Source: Siphonodentalium dalli (Eukaryota; Mollusca; Scaphopoda; Gadilida; Siphonodentaliidae). From it: a stretch of DNA of 64,000 nt. The position numbers and the translations under genes are program-made. The notes below the pieces were generated by a model. It was not told the DNA's origin and ran no database searches. It worked only from the letters and a program-made list of their open reading frames with translations. The first letter of the stretch is position 1, and each line of letters opens with the position of its first letter. The stretch is from the NCBI GenBank assembly GCA_032622095.1, contig CP136064.1:139891954-139955953 (forward strand). The letters are read 5' to 3'. Positions 58,641-64,000 of this stretch are shown one piece after another.

Positions 58641-61264
58641 AGACTAAGATTTTCAGCCGTAACAAACAATGTATACATCAGAAAATATAAATTCTATATT
58701 TTGCGAGGTATTAGCAAGTTTTGGCTCAACGGGTTTAGCACTTTGACGTGAATTTGGATATAAAAATATACAGATATAAAAAAAATGTAGAGTTACTCCT
58801 CTTGGATCGCGAGCGAATATCAATTAACCCCGAAGTGCCGATTGCTGTGAATTTGATGATTGGGAGTGGATAAAGGGTGCTCTGATCTTCTCGAAAACGC
58901 TACCACGGCCGTGTCGGTTGGATTTTACACTTACATACGAAATTTGAGCTCAATATGTACACGCGTTTTGGATTCTATCAAGTACCCACACACATATATA
59001 CGAAGTCTCAAAATATAAAGTATAGACTAGCAGGTTAGCCCGCCACTGGCGTGTTTCGTCTGAAACATGACATTTTTTAATTAATTTTTTCTTTCCAATG
59101 AGTTATGAGTTAATTCTATTTTTATTTTCAATGAATAGGTTACCCCGCCACTGGCGTGGTTCGTCACATGGCTTTGTTCGAAAAAGCAATTGCAACAGCT
59201 TCCGAGACACGTATGCTGCACCTAGGTGTACAATTTCGTCGAAATCAGCCAGTTTTACCCGATTTGACCTTGAATTGATCAGTAGGCTTCAATATTCGAC
59301 ACGGCAATATTGGCCACGGACTGCCGTAACAGTTGATAACATTTTCACATTCGGCGGATCGGGCACTGCGGTCAGTCAAAAAACATAACGCGCACGCTAT
59401 AACTCCGGTATCACTGACGTACGCGGCATCGGAAGGGTCGGGTTAACTTCCGCATGGATCCACGTGGCGTGACGTAATTCACAACCACGTGTATTTACCT
59501 CGAAAGTGTTAAAATTGCGCGACCGCGACACACACAGTGGCCCGATAATGGGCACGCATTCCCTGGCATTTCACAGAAGATATTCATGGGGAGGTCAAGT
59601 GACCAATTTTGAAATTTGCTGGTCGCATTCGTCTGTAGGTCTGAGGAATTCTCGGCTAGATATTGTTACCAACATGACATATTTAAATTAATCCCGCCGT
59701 GGCCCCCAACACCAACGCGATATGTGCTGCGTTCTAAAAATAGGTCGATTGCAGTGGATTCGTACAGATGACGAAATATGAGTGCGACAGAGAATATTGT
59801 TTGATCGAAAGCATTTGAATTAATACGTCGCAATACTCGCCTTGATGCTGGCTAATAGATATTTGTCCCTGCTAGGTGTTGGGAATGTCGTCACACAACA
59901 CGCTCATGTCTGCATACAGTCTTACACGCACACGCCCAGACCCAGACGTAAGAATGACATTACGAACATACGCTCTTTATCAACTACACTGCGGATAGGA
60001 ACGCTCTTTAACTATCAACCCGATTAACCCCCGCAGTGCCGTTGACGGTGATTTTGATGATTGGGAGTGAAGAATGGGTGCTCAGAGCTTCTCCAACACG
60101 CCGCGACCACCATTCCCGTGGGGTTTTTAACATTAGATGGGAAGTTTGAGCTCGATGGGTGCAGTCGTAAAGTACACACATATATATATAGGTAATATAC
60201 GGAAGTCTCAAAATATATAGTATAGACTAGCAGGTTAGCCCGCCACTGGCGGCATTCGTCCCATGGCTTTGTTCGAAAAAGCAATTGCAACAGGTTTCGA
60301 GACACTTGTGCTGCATTTGTACCAAATTTCGTCAAAATAAGCAAGTTTTACCCGATTTGACCTTGAATTGACAATTTTGTAGGTCAATGTCAGGTCTTGG
60401 TCATGATTTGACCCGTCCAAAACACTCCCCGGACAAAAGTGCAGAAATCCGCCAGTTTTACCCAATTTGACCTTGAATTGACCAGTTTGAAGGTCAATGT
60501 CACATCGGGGTCACGATTTGACCCGTCCGTGACACTTTCGGGACAAATGTACCCATAGGTAGCAAGTTTGGGCTTAATCGGTTGACCCGTCCCGAGTTGA
60601 CCATTTTGCCCTGTGGCCCAATATGAAGCAGCTTAGAAACACAACGAACAGCTGAGCCCCAAAATTTATTAACACATGATTTCGCATTCAAATCTATTTA
60701 TGTCGATAAAACTCTTATTTTTCAAAATTTCAAGCTGAGACTTCGTGTGACTGGGTGTAATACTTATATATTCTTAAAATGACACAGTCCAACGCGTAAT
60801 TATGTTTTAGATGGAATAAATTAAATTTTTTGGATGCTAAATTTTAACATAGGATTTCCCATTAAAATCTATTTATGTCGATAAAACTCTTATTTTTCAA
60901 AATTTTAAGCTGAGTCTTGGTGTGTATGTGTATAATACTTACATGTTCTTAAAATGACAGAGTCCAGCACGTAATTATGTTTTTAATAAAAGAAATTAAT
61001 TTTTTTCGATGCTAAATTTCGAGCGATAACGTTGCGTTGAATTGTAAACAAACGATCTTTTATAGCGACACGTCATATACAACGCTCATTAAATTATCAC
61101 TTGATTAACCACCGCTGTACCGTTTTTTTGTGACTGAGAGTGGAGAACGGGTGCTCTGAGCTTCTCCAAAACGCGACGCCGACGGTGTCCGTGGTATTTT
61201 ACCCTTAGATAGGAAGTTTGAGCTCAATCCGCGCAACCGTTTTAGATTCTATGAAGTACCCACA

Positions 61265-61273
61265 TATATATAT

Positions 61274-61330
<57 letters not shown>
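61265..61330. repeat. (AC)n/(AT)n microsatellite
   Basis: Mixed ATATAT-CACACA-ATATAT run. Confidence 0.95.
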
Positions 61331-61332
<2 letters not shown>

Positions 61333-61400
61333 GTTCTCAAAATATATAGTACTAGCAGGTTAGCCCGCCACTGGCGGCAATAGTCAGAAACATGACAATT

Positions 61401-62100
61401 TTTCACCCACTGACCAACGCGCAAAGCGCGTTCAGTGGGTGTACTATAATCGTAGGACTTATGCGTTTCTGCTGAATTGAACTAGTGCCTATGCGTTTCT
61501 GCTGGGCTGCACTGACGTTTGATCGCAAAATAAAATTATAACCATTATCAAAGCACACGTTTGGATAACACCGCCATAAACAGTGACATATTATGATGTT
61601 GAGCTCGTATCGTCAATAAAATTATAGTTATGACTTATAAAACTAAGAATTACTGCTAAAGTATTTCTACCAATTAGGTCACTAGATTCGTGTTGAGCTG
61701 GAACTTGAGAAATTTTAATTTCAACCAATTGAAATGCCGTTGAAAACTGAAGGGTTAAGCGATTATCGCAATAGGATATTGGAACACGTGTGCGTAACGT
61801 AACTATCACAAGTATAACGTACTCTGATAAGTTATCGCCAAATTCGTGCTTCAAACAGTTTAAACATGTCATCTTCGGCTTCTTTTTTTTTATTTTTATT
61901 AAAATGAATAATAAATGGTGTGATAAATATGTATAATATGTATATAACGACAAATAGAGTAAAATTAGACATTTCCCGTTGAAACTTAGGATTGGAAAGC
62001 CAGGTACAAAAATTGGTGAAATATGAGTACGAACGTCAAAGTGTTCCCTGTGTATCGTGATAATTGCCAACCATGGGAAGCGAAGCCTCCATTGGCGATT
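61401..62100. other. No gene recognised
   Basis: A 159-codon minus-strand frame (61,591-62,070) has no recognisable domain and low-complexity Lys/Leu/Tyr content. I treat it as chance. Confidence 0.4.
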
Positions 62101-62129
62101 ATTTTACGCTGGATTTTTATCATCGAAAC

Positions 62130-62297
62130 AAATCAATTTCTTCCATCTAAAAGATAATTACGTGCTTAACCCTGCCGTTTTCGGAATATATAGGTATTCC
62201 ACGCAGAAACACCGAGTCTCAGCTTAAATTTTTGAAAAATAACAGTTTTATCGACATAAATAGATTTGAATGGGACAATTCCATGTTAAAATTTATC
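62130..62297 (+). repeat. Copy of the 25.7-kb dispersed repeat
   Basis: Shares TTTCTTCCATCTAAAA, TATTCCACGCAGAAACACCG and GACATAAATAGATTTGAATG with 25,741-25,915. It abuts the LINE 3' microsatellite. Confidence 0.75.
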
Positions 62298-62328
62298 TGT
62301 ATCTGTATCTGTATCTGTATCTGTATAT
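62296..62328 (-). repeat. (TCTGTA)n, likely LINE 3' terminal repeat
   Basis: About five TCTGTA hexamers directly downstream (minus sense) of the LINE at 62.38 kb. CR1/Jockey-type LINEs often end in short tandem repeats. Confidence 0.75.
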
Positions 62329-62379
62329 GGTACGTCCTTAGTGACCAAATCTGGCTTTTGCAGGACGGTGGGAGGAGCG

Positions 62380-64000
62380 CTATTGATGTTCTCCCACGGC
62401 CGACTTGAATGTATCTAAGTCGGCAGCGTTGACTGTGGTATCGTCCAGATGGTTCCAGTCAATCACTGTTCTTGGAAAGAAGGAGTTTCCAAATTGATCC
62501 GTGTTTGTCGGGATCAGTTCGAATGCACTTTCGTTGTTTACAGTTCGTTTTTCTACGATGTTATCACTAACAAAATCGTCGAACTTTTTAGCTTTCCTCT
62601 TTCTTCTTGGTTTATAGTTCGTTAGGTAGTATTCAGGTTTTATACCCGGGGCCGACCCCTTAACCACCTTATAAAATAGTGCTAGTCTCTGCTCTGATCT
62701 TCTTGATTCTAGTGATGGTAACTCTAGATCATTGAGCATGGTTGTCACACAGCCTTTTTCTCTTTATCGGTAGTCTTGTTTGATGAATCGCGCTGCTCTT
62801 CGTTGGACCCTCTCTAGTTTTGATTTGTCTTTCTCGTAGTATGGGTACCATATTGTTGCTGCATATTCTAGTTGGGGGCGAACAAGTGCTATATATGATG
62901 TTTTCCTGAAGTCCCTTGGGCAGTGTCTCAGGTTTCGTCGAATGAAGCCCAGGGTTGAATTTGATTTCTTTGTGATGGTATCTATGTGGTGCTGCCATGT
63001 CATGTCGTTTGCGAATTGGACACCGAGGTAGGGGTTGTGATTTACCTCTTGTAGGAATTGTCCCGCTAGTTGGTAGAAACGTTGGGTTTTTTGCTTTAGG
63101 CTCATGATGTAGCATTTGGATGGATTGAAACGCATTCCCCATTTTATGGCCCACTGTTCTAGGTTACATAGGTCCTGTTGTAGTATTTCATGATCTTTAT
63201 AGCTATTTATCTGTCGGTAGAGCAGGCAATCATCTGCGAACAATCGGACTTGTGATTTTACAGTGTCCGGTAGGTCGTTGATGTGGCATAGGAAGAGGAG
63301 CGGTCCTAACACTGTTCCTTGTGGTACCCCTGATAATACCTCTGCCTCTTCAGAGAAATCTCCTTCCAGTGCCACTCTCATCTTTCTTTCTTTTAAGAAT
63401 GACATTAGCCACTGGTGGATCGGGCCTGTGATTCCATAGTGTTTTAGCTTGACTAGTAGGCTGTCATGAGGCACAGTGTCAAAGGCCTTAGAGAAGTCAA
63501 GGATGGCCATATCTATCTGCTTCTTCTTGTCAAGTGAATTTAGGATGTCATGTGTAGTCACTGCCAGTTGTGTTTCGCAGGAGTATCCACTACGGAAGCC
63601 ATGGTTTAGATTTGTTAGGATATTGTATTTTTCCAGATGTTCAAGGATGTGGCGGCAGATGAGGTGTTCCAGCATCTTGCATGGTACTGATGTTAGGGAG
63701 ACTGGTCGGTAGTTCTCTGCTAGGTGTCTATCTCCTTTCTTGTATACCGGTGCTATGTTAGCGCTGCGCCAGTCGATTGGTAATGTACCTGTGTCCAGTG
63801 AGTGTTGAAAGATTCGTCTGAAGGCAGGTGCCAGTTGTTTTGCATACTTCAAGATCATGTTGGGTATTCCATCTGGGCCAGATGCTTTTGAGGGGTTCAA
63901 TCTCTTCAGCAAGGCTTCAACTCCGTTCACTGCCACTGTTAGTTTGCCGATGTTATCGCATTTGGGTTTTAGGTCTGGTACAGGTGGTTGGTGTTTGGTA
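62380..64000 (-). pseudogene. CR1/Jockey-type LINE reverse transcriptase, 5' end outside the window
   Basis: One minus-strand frame runs from the window edge (open at 64,000) to 62,380, interrupted by a single TAA at 62,764-62,766. Motifs in order: LNPSKASGPDGIPNMILK, ENYRPVSLTSVPCKMLEH, NHGFRSGYSCETQLAVT, ILDFSKAFDTVPH, SGVPQGTVLGPLLF, active-site LFADDCLLY, WGMRFNPSKC, YLGV, LVRPQLEYAATIWYPY and VQRRAARFI. After the stop the same frame gives the expected C-terminal region (LESRRSEQRLALFYKVVKG). The RT core is intact. The stop lies well beyond the catalytic core. Confidence 0.85.

Larger units (their letters stand above)
55853..61400. repeat. Higher-order repeat field
   Basis: The phrase TTAGCCCGCCACTGGCG occurs near 55,863, 57,410, 59,035, 59,140, 60,236 and 61,363. 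A second module (GTGGAGAACGGGTGCTCTGAG or a variant) lies near 56,200, 57,230, 58,865, 60,070 and 61,140. A third is GATTTGACCTTGAATTGACC near 56,410, 56,540, 59,260, 60,355 and 60,465. Modules recur in a similar order in 1.1-1.6 kb units with inserted blocks. No gene. Confidence 0.8.

Noticed and set aside
61591-62070. 159-codon minus-strand frame
   Set aside because: Low-complexity composition, no domain, and located in repeat-rich flank.

Overview
This window looks like repeat-dominated genomic DNA from a non-vertebrate animal, and I recognise no confident host gene in it. The recognisable proteins are almost all from transposable elements: a Merlin/IS1016-type DDE transposase, CR1/Jockey-type LINEs, a Tx1/L1-type LINE, a Ty3/Gypsy LTR retrotransposon and a tyrosine-recombinase (DIRS/PAT/Ngaro-type) retrotransposon. 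That mixture, together with AT-rich intergenic DNA, many minisatellites and foldback sequences, suits a marine invertebrate, possibly a lophotrochozoan such as a mollusc. The taxonomic guess is inference only.

Layout. 0.5-1.6 kb: Merlin transposase (minus strand). 1.8-4.1 kb: a 79-bp tandem repeat, then 2.4 copies of an 835-bp unit; each full copy holds a 375-bp near-perfect palindrome. 4.38-9.39 kb: a 5,011-bp segment bounded by 378-bp, roughly 99% identical inverted repeats, carrying one intact 382-codon LINE ORF1-like gene and several tandem repeats. 10.2-14.0 kb: CR1-type LINE broken by frameshifts. 14.0-15.0 kb: array of a dispersed ~220-bp repeat also found inside the 5-kb segment. 15.65-19.5 kb: decayed Tx1/L1-type LINE. 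21.6-23.4 kb: decayed CR1-type LINE on the minus strand. 23.7-27.2 kb: small tandem repeats.

28,561-36,971 is the best preserved element: an 8.4-kb Gypsy retrotransposon on the minus strand. Its two 749-bp LTRs read as identical. It has a 4-bp target duplication, an open gag, an open pol and a canonical -1 slippery heptamer at the gag stop, plus a small membrane-type ORF between pol and the 3' LTR. Immediately beyond it, 37,075-42,603 is a tyrosine-recombinase retrotransposon (minus strand) with split direct repeats. Its reverse transcriptase has lost its catalytic residues, while the recombinase motif residues survive.

43.2-47.0 kb is a large degenerate tandem array. 47.5-47.95 kb holds two unrelated long hairpins. 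48-55 kb is mostly featureless DNA with one LINE RT fragment and one small acidic ORF. 55.4-61.4 kb is a complex higher-order repeat field. 62.3-64.0 kb is the 3' end of another CR1/Jockey-type LINE on the minus strand, broken by one stop codon and running off the window.

All calls come from reading the sequence and recalling family motifs; no database search or alignment was run.
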